Counted from the stretch's first letter, positions 11,739 to 22,925 are shown. The stretch: 64,000 nt of DNA from Ampullaceana balthica (GCA_944989445.1 CALYLW010000434.1:120001-184000); one strand, 5' to 3'. Numbers and translations are program-made. The notes: generated by a model not told the origin, from the sequence alone.

Positions 11739-12257
11739 AATCTACTTTCACAGCCTGAATTTTTTCACAAGCTCGTCTAAAATTATGCTATACTCCATTT
11801 TTCATTTATATTTTTATTTTAGCTAATATCGTTTTGTTACTATCCTTTTCCATAAATATATGTACAATAATATTTTTTTCTCCCATTTTTATTAGGGTGA
11901 ACAAATGCACTGAGTTTGTTATGGATCAATCTGTATTTTCGCATGTACAATGTTAAACATTTATTTATATTTCACCTTTAATAAAAAACCGAAGTTGTTA
12001 AATGTTGTTCTTCAAATGGATTATCATATGTTTCAAACTTGATTAAAAATTTAACGAAATCTATAAAGAATGAGCCCTCTTAAATTTTAATAATCTGACA
12101 ACACCATAAAGTAAAGAATTATTATTCGAAGAGGGTTCGGGAACATAAATATTGGCCCCGAGCCTAAGCAACGTACTATATAATTGTATAAACTGTTTAA
12201 ATATTTATATAATCAGAAATAAAGAATCCTGGAAAATTATAACATACTATCTAGATT
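11733..12257. other. Unassigned AT-rich stretch
   Basis: No coding signal or repeat recognised between the GA microsatellite and the next hAT. Confidence 0.4.
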
Positions 12258-14562
12258 CAGTGCTGTCCAACACGCGGCCCCCGGGCCGCATGTGGTCCGC
12301 GGACCTGTCTAAAATGGCCCGCCATTTCTTGGTAAAATTCTTCTTTTCTTTACTTAGTGATTCAGTATTTTTGATAATTTATTAAAGAACTACGTGAGAA
12401 ATGTGGCATTTTTAATAAGACGGAATGGATACCGCCAAAGAGGTTTTTGGTTTGATAGATTTATGTTCAGGGCGTTTCACATGACCAATGGGGCAAACTT
12501 GGGGTTATCTGAAATCCGATACGGCAATCCAGAAATTCTTTATGTTGCTTCGGTCAGGGCGGGTCATAGCGGGGTCAGCGGATTTTATTTGTAGCTACCC
12601 TGGTCAGTGTCTCCCAGGATTGGTTTCGATTACAATGTTCGGCTACAATGGCAAGTTTATTTATGTTATCAAAAAGTCAAATCTGCAGAGACACCACAAG
12701 TCAGTGCATGCCGATTTTGATAACGAATATCCGAAATGAACAAAGCTAAGAGAAGACAAAGTTAGTTCTTTAAAGAAGAATTTAAATGGCCAGCAAAATG
12801 TTTTCAGCCGGATTTTGAGTTCAAGTGATTGTGCTACTGAAGAGTCTTTTAAAATTAGCTAGTTGTTAGCGAAGAAACAAAAATCGTATCGGATGGTGAA
12901 ATGGTTAAACTTTGTTTTCAATAATGTGCTGATTCATTATTTTCTGAGTTTAAAAACAAGGAAGAAATAAAGAAACAAATATCTTATCTTCAGTTTTCCC
13001 ACCAGACTGTGGCAAAGCGTGTTGAAAGTATGTCCGGAATATATTGGAGCAGTTGCTTACGGATTAAAAAACGCTTCTGGTTTCAGTCTGACATTGGATG
13101 AATCATGTGATATCACTGACATGGTCCAACTTATAGTTTGGGTTAGGTTTGACAAGGGGCAGACATTTAAAGAAGAATTACTGACACTAATTCCATTAAA
13201 AATACAACCCGTGGTGAGAATGATATATAAAGCACTGAAGGAATTTCTATTAAACAACAACATCGATTTGAGGAAGCTGATTTCTATTACAACGGATGGT
13301 GCTCCAGCAATGATATGAAGGAAAGTTGGACTCATTGGTTTGCTGAAGGCTGACAATGATTTTCCAGACATCAATCTTATCATTGTATAATTCACCAGCA
13401 ATCTCTTTCCTCAAATTGAAGGATGACAATTGCAAAATGTTATGGATTTTGTGTGAAAAGTGTTATTTTATCGAGCTAATACATTAAATCACAATCAGTT
13501 TAAGACTTTGTTAGAAGAGTATGATAACAATTTTGGGATTTTATTCTTCATACTGATGTTCGATGGCTGAGCAAAGGAAAGGTTCTATCACGATTTTGGA
13601 ACCTAATTGACGAAGTAAAACTGTATCTCTAGGTCATAAAAAGAAGGAAGATTTGTTAAATTATATAGAACTACCTGATTTTTTGGTAAAATTAGCATTT
13701 CTAACCGACATCAAGGATCACCTGAATATATTAATTTTAAAATTGCAAGGACGTTTTCAAATCTTACCAACGCTAATGAGAGAAAGCAGTATTTTTGAAT
13801 CCAAGCTCGATTTTTTCATCACCCAAATAAATCAGTCAAATTTTACTCACTTCCCAGCTCTTGTCAAGGCTGCTCAACAACTTCCAGAGCTTGTCACAAA
13901 TGAGCGATTCTATCTTTTATTAGAAAAGTTAAAGCTGAATTTCATAGATCGATTTAAAGATATTCGAAATCTTACACCTGTTTTGCTTTTTGTAGAAAAT
14001 CCTTTTACTAGTGATGTCTCTAATATAGCCTTGAAAATGACCATATTAGGAGCAGACGAAGGTGCAGTATCATCGAGATTCAGCATAACACGCCGTTTCG
14101 TGATAAACATACGAATTCGTCGCCAACTGAATTCTGGATGACGTATGTTTCTGCAGACGAATTTCCGAATTTCCGCAACTATCGAAAAGTTGTAGAAAAA
14201 TATTAAACATGTTTGGGAATACCTACGCCTGTGAAGCTCGATTCTCCATCATGAATAATATAAAATCTAAAAAACGAAACGCTTTGACTGATGAGCATTT
14301 GGAAAACTTAATAAGAGCAGCAGTTACATAATACGAACCCCAAATTAAGAAAATTGCAAGTACAGTTTAAAGCCAAATATCACATTAGAGATGTGTTACA
14401 GTTTTTAATCATGTTAATTTTCGTATTGATGAGGAGACAAAGTTACATAAGGTAGGAAGTATTTATCCATTTAATTTTTTCTTAAGACGTTAATTGCTTG
14501 CGGCCCCCGGCCTCATAAGGAAAAAAAATTGGTCCGCGGGTCAAAAAGGTTGGACAGCACTG
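12258..14562 (+). mobile_element. hAT transposon relic, GTF2IRD2/ZBED5-type
   Basis: The left terminus is CAGTGCTGTCCAACACGCGG and the right terminus ends GTTGGACAGCACTG, a perfect 14-bp inverted repeat. Both subterminal regions are GC-rich (CGGCCCCCGG, GGTCCGCGG), as in many hAT-Charlie-like families. The flanks TCTAGATT and CTCAATCT are not a clear duplication, so the insertion is old. The interior carries most of a decayed transposase on the plus strand. Confidence 0.85.
12488..14335 (+). pseudogene. hAT transposase pseudogene with BED finger
   Basis: The plus-strand frames follow the order of a GTF2IRD2/FAM200/ZBED5-type transposase. Frame 12488-12739 has the second half of a BED zinc finger (SNLQRHHKSVHADFDNEYPK). 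Frame 13019-13318 (99 aa) has FSLTLDESCDITDMVQL and ISITTDGAPAMI, around the first catalytic region. Frame 13653-14141 (162 aa) is the helical insertion domain (LLNYIELPDFLVKLAFLTDI). Around 14209-14330 another frame reads MFGNTYACEARFSIMNNIKS, the C-terminal dimerisation core. Stops and frameshifts lie between the pieces, so no product is expected. Confidence 0.85.
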
Positions 14563-15159
14563 CTCAATCTACACTATATTTTCGAGTATTGTTTATGAAC
14601 GTTTGGACTGAATCTTTGAGATAAACTCCATAACCGAAAAACGACACGATATCAAAAGATACAAAACGTCAATTTCTAACCATGTTCAATATTGTACATG
14701 TACGGTATGAAATAAGCCTGGCAACATTAAGCTTTCTGACTAAAAGGTAAGTTAGAGAATGAGTGGTGAGTGAGTGTATACATTTATTAAATAATTAAAA
14801 GAAAATTAAGTCTTACACTTACCACATATATCACTCCAACATATAACACTTCAACATACTAGGACAAAGGACAGTCTTTCAGTATGTATGGCATCTGCCC
14901 GTTTACGAAAGACGATATATTTATCGTTATTATTTGCAGCTTTTGGTGTGGCTGATCAGACCAAACCTCGAGTGGCACTCTCTTCTGCACGTTTCACCAT
15001 TGGACCGCACACCAATTTACCTGTTAGGACATGCGCTGTTGGAACGTTAGCGTCACCTGTGCCACCATTGGTTCAATCATTTCTGAATAAATTATTGTAA
15101 AATGCATTCAAATAGTCCAAATAAACTCTGGACTTTTTCACTAGAATTTTAAAAAAGCT
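14563..15159. other. Unassigned stretch
   Basis: A 70-codon frame at 14888-15100 starts with a signal-like hydrophobic run but has no recognisable domain, no neighbouring exon evidence and no homologue I know. It is left unannotated. Nothing else is seen. Confidence 0.35.
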
Positions 15160-15310
15160 TGTATACATTGGTTAGACCTCTACTAGAATGTGTATCTACC
15201 AAAGAAGACATTTACAAATTAGAATACATTACAAAAAATAGCTACGATATTAATTACTGGTGAAAATTCACAACTTAGAAGAGTAACGCCGTCTGACATA
15301 CTAGCTTTGA
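15160..15310 (+). pseudogene. Non-LTR RT C-terminal fragment (Jockey/CR1-like)
   Basis: Across frames the plus strand spells the LVRPLLE...DIYKLEYI...ATILITGENSQLRRVTPSDIL pattern. This corresponds to the conserved 'LVRPxLEY...KLExxQ...RFITG...SVTxML' region after the RT domain in Jockey/CR1-type LINEs. It is about 150 bp and frameshifted, so it is only a scrap of an old insertion. Confidence 0.5.
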
Positions 15311-15464
15311 ATCGTGGAATGACTTGCCTTAACAAGTCCGTAAACGTAGTGGGTAGACACCGCGCAATGCGCGGCATCCACTGTAAAGCTTGGGTGTCGC
15401 GTAAACGTGACGTCACATTTTGCTCTTACTACTTTATAAGATTTTTTAAAATTCATATGGTACA

Positions 15465-15740
15465 TGAGTTTCTGTGGTCTCACGGTTAGGACATTAGATT
15501 CTTGAACTCTAGATGTCAGGTGGAGGTTCGAGTTTCGTTTGAGCCTTTTTTTAAAAAAAAAGTTTGTTGTTTCAATTTTAGGGTCTGGGTTAGGTTTAGT
15601 TGTCTATTTTTAAAATTAAAATAGAAAAAGAGTTTCGTTTGAGTCTTTTTTTTTAAGGTTGTAGTTTCAGTTTTAGGGTCTGGGTTAGGTTTAGTTGTCT
15701 ATTTTTAAAATTAAATTAAATTAAATAGAAAAAACAACAA
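15465..15740 (+). repeat. tRNA-derived SINE-like repeat with duplicated tail
   Basis: The head at about 15473-15545 has a plausible A box (TGGTCTCACGGTTAGGAC) and B box (GGTTCGAGTTTC) in tRNA-like spacing, and an anticodon-arm-like TTAGA...TCTAG with a 9-nt loop, so it is not a working tRNA. The tail holds two direct copies of a unit of roughly 105 bp beginning GAGTTTCGTTTGAG and containing TTTTAGGGTCTGGGTTAGGT. It reads as a tRNA-derived SINE or tRNA pseudogene. Confidence 0.6.
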
Positions 15741-15859
15741 ATATAATATAGGCTAGCAACCAAAAATATGATTTATCGAGCGCACCGTTCTCTTTGCTTT
15801 TACCAAATTAATTTTAAAATCATAAATCTTTTTAAAAATAACTTTTAAGCTATTAAGGT

Positions 15860-16020
15860 GGACTGGGTATACCAAAATAAACAGAGACTGTGTAATGCGT
15901 GTCATCCACCCAACTGAGTCCTTAATCCGTTCCAGACCTTTGGACGTATACCACACAAGACTTATACCAAACGTATTTTACTATATGAAATAGAGCAAAA
16001 ATGATTAATCCGTTCTCAAG
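15860..16020. mobile_element. Tigger-like terminal fragment
   Basis: It contains TTAATCCGTTCCAGACC, GGACGTATACC and ACTTATACCAAACGTA. These words match the fragment at 20373-20508 in the same orientation. It is probably an isolated end of a TcMar-Tigger family element with no coding sequence. Confidence 0.5.
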
Positions 16021-16425
16021 GAAAAAAATCATACTGTCCTTTACATATTTATACATTTATTGACAGGGTTGTATAAAATAAATTAAATACTGCTTGATAC
16101 TAAAATAATTTCATGTTATACAGATCAAAAGCAATATTTCAACATGCTCCAATGTCTCTGATCTTTGTTTTGTAATCGATTTCACCTCATTTGCCCACCT
16201 AGTCGTGTCTTTGTTTTTCTACAATCATTGAAATCGTCATTCTGAGCATGCTTCAATTAAGTCCTGGACACGCACACAAATTTCATCTTATATAACAATG
16301 TCTTTTTTCAACCCCATGTTGATCCTAATAATTTTTTTCGTTGCTTGGCTCCTTTCATTAACTTTCTTAAAACTCATGACAAGTGAAGTACCTATAGTAA
16401 AAAAGGTAATAAAAACTCGAAAGAG

Positions 16426-17090
16426 TATTTAAACGCAATTTCCTACAAAGAATTTCTGATTTTTTTTATTCAAGGGAAATCATTCTAGATTACATTAAAA
16501 ATCGATTCAAATAAGTAATTCTGAAACTAAACACAATAAGAAGTCTTATCCCCTCATGCTAAATCACACCAAGAATGTGTCAATATAATACGCATCGGGC
16601 AACAATCTAACATAAGCATTCACAAAGTGGAAAAACCCCATTAACTAACCTTCTAGATTACATTAAAAGTCATTTCAAATCAATAATTTTAAAACTAAAC
16701 AAAACAATTGCTATCTACAAATTGCTGCAAAAATTACGAGAGTGGAACGAGATTGGATATTTAGAAAATTTTTTCTCCAACATTGTTCTAAATATTATTT
16801 GCTACTGTTTGGCTCATCTTTCAACCAGATGGAAGTTATGTTTTGCGATAAAATACTGATATTTTTTCGTTTTTTTTTGGTTGATTTTCCAAGAAATCCT
16901 GTAATCTTTTCGGTAATTTATTTTGGCCCCTGCACATCCTTGTGACCTCCTTAGCATATTTGCAATAGACCCGAACACTCTATCTTATACGATTCAGGAG
17001 GAGTTTCTATTCAAAGCTCGAAAATACTGGCCAGACATCTCGAATATATAAACGCAATTCCCAAGTGAAATTGCGTTAAAAATTATGAGA
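16426..17090. repeat. Probable non-autonomous DNA element
   Basis: The left side starts TTTAAACGCAATTTCC and the right side ends GAAATTGCGTTAAAA, a short imperfect inverted repeat. A further TATAAACGCAATTCCC lies at 17048. Inside, about 60 bp at 16483-16545 (TTCTAGATTACATTAAAAAT...) is repeated directly at 16653-16712. No transposase is recognisable. Class uncertain. Confidence 0.45.
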
Positions 17091-17228
17091 AAAAGAAAAT
17101 CATGTGGAAGTTTGTATTAATTGCGCGAATCGTTCACTGAATAGTAGCAACTGCGTTGCTCACACACTTGAGTATCGCGAGAAGTGCTGTCATTAATTCA
17201 TGCTACCCATGCTCGATGTGTCAATTTG

Positions 17229-17440
17229 ACGTCCATAAATGACGTCGCGCAGCTAGGGGGAAAGGGTCACACATTTGTGATGATGTGTGACCAAGGGGCG
17301 GGGCTTGTCGTTGTGTTTGTGACTTCACATCAAAACGCGAAACTTTAAATAAAATTCTACTTAAATATCACCATGTAACAAATTTTCACTTTTTTTATGT
17401 TCCTGGGTTAAAAGTGTGTTTTCCTAATCCGTTAGGTCTA
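17229..17440. mobile_element. MITE-P copy (CGTCCATAAA family)
   Basis: It begins CGTCCATAAATGACGTCGCG, a degenerate version of the terminus of the MITE at 26697-26982. Its interior (GTGACTTCACATCAAA, ACGCGAAACTTTAAATAAAA) matches the reverse complement of 49555-49640. The right end is not clear. It lies just upstream of the heat-shock-element array. Confidence 0.6.
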
Positions 17441-17604
17441 GAACAGAAAGGAAATCGCTGTTATTCCAGAAAAAATTTGCTTCCGTGACCGGGACAATGA
17501 AATTTGGAAAATCGCGTGTTTTCGAGAAAATTCTCGATTTGCTTTCAATGCCAAGCTTCCTCCCTGAAATGCTAGATTTGTACAGATGTTTCTACAATTC
17601 TCCT

Positions 17605-17682
17605 GAACACTCTAGAAAGTTCAAGAAACTTCCAGAACTTTCGACAAACTCTCAGAACTTTCTAGAACGTTCTTGAACGTTC
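17605..17682 (+). promoter_or_regulatory. Heat-shock-element array (16 pentamers)
   Basis: Alternating GAA and TTC trinucleotides fall at exact 5-bp steps from 17605 to 17682. Thirteen of the sixteen positions are perfect (17605, 17615-17640 and 17655-17680 in steps of 5) and three are one or two bases off (17610, 17645, 17650). The stretch TTCTAGAACGTTCTTGAACG is textbook nTTCnnGAAn. This is the binding geometry of heat-shock factor trimers. A TATA box follows 18 bp later. Confidence 0.85.
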
Positions 17683-17700
17683 CAAAAGTAGCTGTACAAG

Positions 17701-17707
17701 TATAAAA
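17701..17707 (+). promoter_or_regulatory. TATA box
   Basis: TATAAAA lies 18 bp after the last heat-shock pentamer, the arrangement of an inducible hsp-type promoter. A start site 25-30 bp downstream would fall at about 17726-17737, after the GTG at 17714 where the ORF family normally begins but just around the ATG at 17735. Confidence 0.7.
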
Positions 17708-17713
17708 GCACAG

Positions 17714-19130
17714 GTGTCTCGAACCAAGATTCCAATGAAGTTTGCTATCCCGCAAATTTGGCGAGAGCCGACGGACCACTCAAGCAACTGCTATTTTTGC
17801 ATGGTAAACAGAAAAAATCGTCGCACCGGCAAAAATGCCCCTCAGATCGTTTATCCGGACATACCTTCTTCCATCGCCCTAGTACCACACCACCCCGATC
17901 TGCCAGTTCCGACTCCTCATAGGCGGCATCGGCCATCTTCAGGAGACAGCAGCAAGTCAGATAGCGAGGCAGATACTGGAGATATGGACTACGATTCAGC
18001 AGATGAATTTGGGGATAGAAAGCCGTACTTCCCTAACCAGAAAGACTTGAACGATTTAATTAGGGACCTCGGGCTTACGAAATCAAATGCTGTGCTTCTG
18101 ATATCCAGGCTCAAACAGTGGAACTTGGTTGATGATAGCGTACAAGTCACGGAGCAGAGGAAGCGGCATCAAAGATTCTCCAACTTCTTAAGTCAGTATG
18201 ATGGGCTGTGCTTCTGCAACGATGTTGCCGGTCTATTCCAGGCTATAGGTATCCTATTGAATGGTGCCTATTCATAGACAGTTCATCCCAGAGCCTCAAA
18301 GCCGTGTTGCTTCACAATTGAAACAACTACCCGTCTCTCCCGATGGCCCACTCTGTGCATCTCAAAGAGGACTACACCGGTGTCAAAATGTTGCGGAGGG
18401 CATTAAAATATGACGACTACGGATGGGAGTTCATCGGTGACTTAGTATCATTCCTCATGGGTCTTCCATGACTTTCACGAAATTTCCTTGTTTCCTCTGT
18501 CTCTGGGACAGCCGTGACACTAAGGCGCATTATCGCATAAAGGACTGGCCACAACGGACCGAGTTTTTTCTTGAGAAGAGCAATGTGAAGTGGGAGCCGC
18601 TGATAGAACCTCATAAAGTGCTTATGCCACCGATGCACATCAAGCTTGGCCTCATTAAGCAATTTGTCACTGCTCTTGACAAGGAGTCAGCAACATTTCA
18701 ATACCTCCAAGATCTTTTTCCAAAGCTGTCCGAGGCTAAGGTCAGGGCTGGTACATTCGTCGGACCACAGATCAAGAAGATCATAAAATGTGAGGATTTC
18801 CCAAAGCTGTTGAACAGCACGGAGAGAGCGGCTTGGAGCATTTTCGTTGCAGTTGTTCAGAGCTTCCTAGGTAATCACAAAGCTGAAAACTATGTGGAGT
18901 TGGTGCAGAATCTCATAAAGAAATACGCCAAAATGAGATGCAGAATGTCTCTGAAAGTCCATATCCTTGAATCGCATCTCGAAAAATTCAAGGAGATCAT
19001 GGGCACTTACTCCTGGGAGCAAGCCGAGCGCTTTCATAAAGATATATTGGACTTTGAACGTCGTTACCAAGGACAGTATAACGAAAATATGATGGGGGGA
19101 CTACATTTGGGGGCTACTTCGAGAGAGTGA
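17714..19130 (+). pseudogene. Broken copy of a dispersed metazoan ORF family
   Basis: Two long frames, 17714-18277 (187 aa) and 18468-19130 (220 aa), are joined by a short third-frame piece with one internal stop. Together they make one protein of about 470 residues. I recognise the layout from many uncharacterised, multicopy invertebrate proteins: an N-terminus TKIPMKFAIPQIWREP with a CYFC pair, an acidic/serine linker (residues ~75-100), FPNQKDLNDLIRDLGLTKSN, an FCNDVAGLFQAIGI block, CFLCLWDSRDT, PPMHIKLGLIKQFV, CRMSLKVHILESHL and ERFHKDILDFERRYQGQYN. The function is unknown; the multicopy nature and the broken copy suggest a mobile element. The family's initiator ATG is GTG here (17714). 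The frames need at least two frameshift repairs, so it is not expected to make a full protein. Confidence 0.65.
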
Positions 19131-19140
19131 TTCACAGTAA

Positions 19141-19495
19141 CATTGTAAATCTAGAAAATCTACACATTTCTGAACCTTGTTGAGTGGTTTCCGACAGTGT
19201 TTGTCTATTCCTTGTGCAATTTTTGTTTTTACCTGATCATAATGACAAAAAATGGAAAAAAAGTCGTTCTATTTTCACAACAAAAAAACAAAAAACACGA
19301 GTTTTCTTCGTGCTGTTGTGTAAGCAAAGTTTGTGCTTAATGACGTCTATTTTTCACATACTTTAGACATAAGCAATTGAAATAGAAGCCAGGAACAAAA
19401 TTTGTGTTACGTAGTGTATTTGAATGCTTACAATTTATTTAATGACGTTTTAAATTGCTTCAATCGTGTTACAATATTAGAGTTCAGCTTTACGC
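19141..19495. other. 3' flank of the broken ORF
   Basis: AT-rich sequence following the stop, without a clear terminal inverted repeat. No gene recognised. Confidence 0.35.
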
Positions 19496-20180
19496 TTAAA
19501 GGTCGGTCCACACATCACATTTTCCAGCAAAACTTGGTCTTGCCACAACTTTCAAAATCTTTATACATAGCTAATAAAACAACCCCGTAAAAATACAAGT
19601 TTTTGACTATAAATCCTTTATATACGAGACATAAATAAAAGAATGTTCATTATAATATGCGGTGCAAGACAATCCAAAAATACAAAATTTTAGTAATGTC
19701 TCGTAAAACATGTTTAATATAATGCGCAGCGATCGGAAATATGTTTTTAAAAAGTATTGTCAATATAATACGCACCTTATTGCGCAACAGGAAAGGATGT
19801 TCAATATAATACGCACCAAAAACCTATAGCAAAAAAATTAACATGTTACATAGAGATAAATAAAGATAATCTAAAAATTCAATAATTTAATTACAGTACA
19901 TGCGATCGATCTGACATTTTGAAACATCATTTTTATCATCGGCAGGAGTCTGCCTGCAAAATTTCAGCCCCCTAGCTTACGAGAAAGTGGGTTAAAAATC
20001 GATCCAAAGTTTTTTCGGCAGGGGCTCAGACACCGCAAGTTAATATAAAGGATTCTAAAATAAAATATGAGTTCGCCAAATAAAATAGTGCGTGACACAA
20101 TTGTGACCCATTTTTCCTTGGTTATTTTACAAATTTTGAATAAAATTTGTACGGAAAATTTGATGTGCGGAACGACCTTA
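19496..20180. mobile_element. MITE with Rep-A inserted inside
   Basis: The left end is AGGTCGGTCCACACATCACA. The right end, reverse-complemented, is GGTCGTTCCGCACATCAAAT, about 25 bp of imperfect inverted repeat, with TTAA at both edges. Most of the interior is a Rep-A copy (19611-20054), so the original MITE is only about 240 bp. A TTAA duplication would point to a piggyBac-type origin, but the exact edges are uncertain by a base. Confidence 0.65.
19611..20054 (+). mobile_element. Rep-A copy 1
   Basis: It begins AAATCCTTTATATACGAGAC, preceded by the usual CCCGTAAAAA...TTTTTGACTAT lead, and ends TAATATAAAGGATT. The ends are inverted over about 13 bp. The interior retains TGCGATCGATCTGACATTTT but otherwise is diverged. 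No coding content. Confidence 0.75.
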
Positions 20181-20221
20181 ATACTACTTAAATGACAATA
20201 AATTGATTTTAAACATAATAA

Positions 20222-20372
20222 TTTTCAAAAAAAATACGGCTTTGATGGGGCTGGGAGAGGGGAAAAGTTGTGGCGTCATATTCAGTGGGGGGGTGGCTTA
20301 ACTTTTTGTGGAGACGTGTGACGAGATGGCGGGGGGAAACGGCCAAAATCGCGTGACATCAATGGACGACCC
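20222..20372. mobile_element. MITE-P partial copy
   Basis: AAAATACGGCTTTGATGG, GGCGTCATATTC, CCAAAATCGCGTGACATCAA and the end TGGACGACCCC match the reverse complement of the left half of the copy at 49279-49650 and the right end of the copy at 26697-26982. It is a half copy without a left terminus. Confidence 0.6.
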
Positions 20373-20508
20373 CATACAAGTTATAGCACGCGGGTCGTAT
20401 TCCAAACAAAAGTCGTATACAAAGCAAAATATTTCGCGTCCAAACAGGACGTATACCGAGTTGGACTTATACCAAAGCAGACGTATACCGAGGTACCACT
20501 GTATAACT
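20373..20508. mobile_element. Tigger-like terminal fragment
   Basis: The right end reads ACGTATACCGAGGTACCACTG followed by TA. Reverse-complemented it starts CAGTGGTACCTCGGTATACG, a Tigger-type terminus. Internal GTATACC and ACTTATACC words are shared with 15860-16020. No transposase. Confidence 0.6.
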
Positions 20509-20765
20509 AATTAAACAACACTATTGAGTTTTATCTGAATTGAAATTAATATAAATTTTGATAATTCTATTTCTCGTCAAACAAACCATCTTAATAAATA
20601 ATTGTTAGGTTTAAATTGGGCTTAATATACACTTCATCTGGAGGTGTTCTAAAATTTTCTATAAAAATTAAAATCTGTATATTAATAGACATTTTTAATT
20701 TTAAACAGATATTAAATTCTTTTCAAATTTTACCACAATAATTTATCTGACCACTCGTATACCTA
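20509..20765. other. Unassigned AT-rich stretch
   Basis: Nothing recognised between the Tigger-like end and the 3' terminus of the LINE. Confidence 0.35.
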
Positions 20766-21440
20766 CATGTGGAAGAAAGTCAGCAGTCCCGAGCCGGCGC
20801 TCTTCCTGTGGCTTCCCGGAAGATCCCCTCAGCTGTCTGGTCCCCTAGGGGACGTAACAGCGGAGAAACCACCTGGATCGGTCGCTTCTGAAGCGGCCAC
20901 CTGGGCATCCAGGACAGAAAGTCGAAAATGACTCCCACTAAATTGACCTCACAAGGAGGGGTGGATTCCCTATATCGACCCGCTACCACTTTGACGCCAC
21001 CCCGGCAAAGCACACGAGTCTCAATGGTTAGGACCATCGCAAAGCGGGGGATCATCAATGACATACCTAGGGTGTGACCCCCACTGGAAGGTTTTCTCAG
21101 AGCTGGCGTCCGCTGCGTACTACGCGGTTTCTTTTGATAATCCGTACTGGCGCTCCTTGCCCTAAACCGGCACCGCTCAATGGCGATGCTAGTAAAATGA
21201 GGGGGACAAAACTGTCGCTTCGGAGTAACCCGACCCTCAACGGGTACTTTGGTTTTCATCATTGACATTGCATCTAGATGCTTTGCCTAGGGATCAGTAC
21301 AGCTACTTTAACCATTTGTGACTAGCACCTAACACCTAACATATCTGACTTCGGGATTGCTTGTTAGGAGTTGTCGGTTTGGGTCACGGTGAGGTCCACG
21401 ACCCTACTCATCTGTCGAGCCCCGTAGAGGCCACCCTTCT
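20766..21440 (-). repeat. LINE 3' region
   Basis: It is nearly colinear with 52341-53060, including the GTACCCGTTGAGGGTCGGGT, CCTTGTGAGG and GCCCAGGTGGCCGCTTC words. A 162-codon frame (21268-20780) crosses it, but the corresponding frame is broken in the other copies, so I do not call it a protein. Its repeated occurrence at the same end defines the LINE 3' terminus. Confidence 0.7.
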
Positions 21441-21923
21441 CGACTTCTCGTGAATGATCATTCTCTTTTGGGTCGAGCTGTTAGGCTCATAGGACCCGGT
21501 TAATTTTATCGCATGCGAGCCTCATCAAGCGGGCATCACCATAGCGCTACTCCTCCTCGGGTACCGGGACTTCTCCCACCAATTCCCTGCACAGCTAGGG
21601 GCACTCTTCAAGTACGTGGGCCACCGTCTCCTCCGGGTGGCTGACACAGCTGACAGGCCAGTTCCCTTCTAGTGTTAAATTTGTACAGGTAGCTTCGTAT
21701 GGGACAATGTTCAGTTCTCATTCTGGTAATGCGTCTAATTGCTACGTCCAATTTCACAACATAAGTCGCTTTTGCTCGGTTGCGGCATGTAGTGGTATAA
21801 TTTTCTGGCCGTGTTTCCAGATGTCCAGCCCTGAAGACATTTCTCTTGAAAATGGTCTTTAAGCCACGATCTGACCCCCCGTTGGGTCATCGGGCGGTCG
21901 GGTTGGGGCTGTGCTGACCCATC

Positions 21924-22925
21924 TCATGCTAGCTTATCGACCCTGTCTGAATGAGGCTCGCCTCTGTGCCCATTTATATACTGAAGGACTACTTTTCCGC
22001 CTCGTGCTAGGATTTCACCTACCGTTTCCAAAATTACACTGACCGTTTTCGCCTCCAGAGAGGATCGACCCACAATCTCGAGCGAATACCGTGAGTCGGT
22101 GAAGACTACGCCGGTCGGGAAAACCTTTCTTCTTGTTTGACGTCGTCGCACTTCCTTCAAACCCCTGCAGATCGCCTCCAGTTTGGCGTGGTCACTGTTG
22201 TATGCAGATCCTCGCGGTCGTGACAGTTCAGTTCTGCCAGGTCCAGGTTGGGGTTATTGAATTAGTACTCCGTATCCACTTCTGCCATCCTTGAAACGTG
22301 AGCCGTCCGTGAAGACTGTTACCGCGCTGTCGCCATAAGCCTCGATTGTCTTCAGAGCCTCGTTCCGTTGGAGCTCAACTGGGCTGGCTTTTGTCACCGC
22401 CGTATTTGCCAGTGTCAAACGTAGTTCAGGCAAGTCAAAGCTTTCATGTGGTCCTCGAGCAGGGACCAGTTGCATTCGTTCCGTGTGCTTGGGTATGGGG
22501 ACTGAGTCTTCTAATACGTGGACCGTATACATAAAGGATGGTCTTTTCAGTCGTGTCCGCTTTAACCATCGGTCTTGTAATTGGAAGCTGGGTTCATCAT
22601 GCTGCAACCTACGATATCGCTCCACCGTGGTCATGATTGTCTTTTCTCGCCTTATCGCCCGGGGTTCTAAGTTTGACATAATTTCTACGGTGGCTGTGGG
22701 TGTGGTACGTAACGCCCCGCATACAAAACGTAGAGCTTGGTTTTGTATTCGTTCCAGTCCCTCTAGAGCCGTACGGCTCGCAAAGACCTGCACCGGGAGG
22801 CTGTAGTCAATGATACTCCTCACACTACCGAGATAGAGAGCTCTCAGTAGCCTTGCGTCCACGCCCCATCTAGTGCTAGCTAGTTTCTTCACTAGGGACA
22901 GTTTAGCTGTGGCTTTGGCGCACAA
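21924..22925 (-). pseudogene. LINE ORF2: connection and RNase H domain
   Basis: The frame at 22925-22254 (223 aa) covers the post-RT helices (LRALYLGSVRSIIDYSLPVQ, LERIQNQALRFVCGALRTTP) and the start of RNase H with VTVFTDGSRFKDGRSGYGVL (first catalytic Asp in TDGS). After a frame change the segment at 22190-21924 gives LEAICRGLKEVR, VVFTDSRYSLEIV (second Asp in TDS) and INGHRGEPHSDRVDKLA (third region, GN/D in the hairpin). The RNase H residues are largely kept even though the RT motif is not. Near 21670-21570 one frame reads CVSHPEETVAHVLEECP, the cysteine/histidine knuckle seen at the end of such ORF2 proteins. Confidence 0.8.

Noticed and set aside
11350..11826. Long SLSLSL / RERERE frames on both strands
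   Set aside because: They are translations of the (GA)n microsatellite and its flanks.
14888..15100. 70-aa frame with a signal-like N-terminus
   Set aside because: No cysteine pattern, domain or homologue recognised; next to LINE debris.
15473..15545. Functional tRNA gene
   Set aside because: The anticodon loop would be 9 nt and the T arm does not pair well; better explained as SINE or pseudogene.
15860..20508. A single large Tigger-like element bracketing the HSE array and ORF
   Set aside because: The two GTATACC-containing fragments are in the same orientation, not inverted, so they cannot be the two ends of one element.
20780..21268. 162-aa minus-strand frame in the LINE 3' region
   Set aside because: The same region in the copies at 52341-53060 and 50590-50828 does not keep the frame; treated as non-coding 3' sequence, though an ORF remnant is possible.
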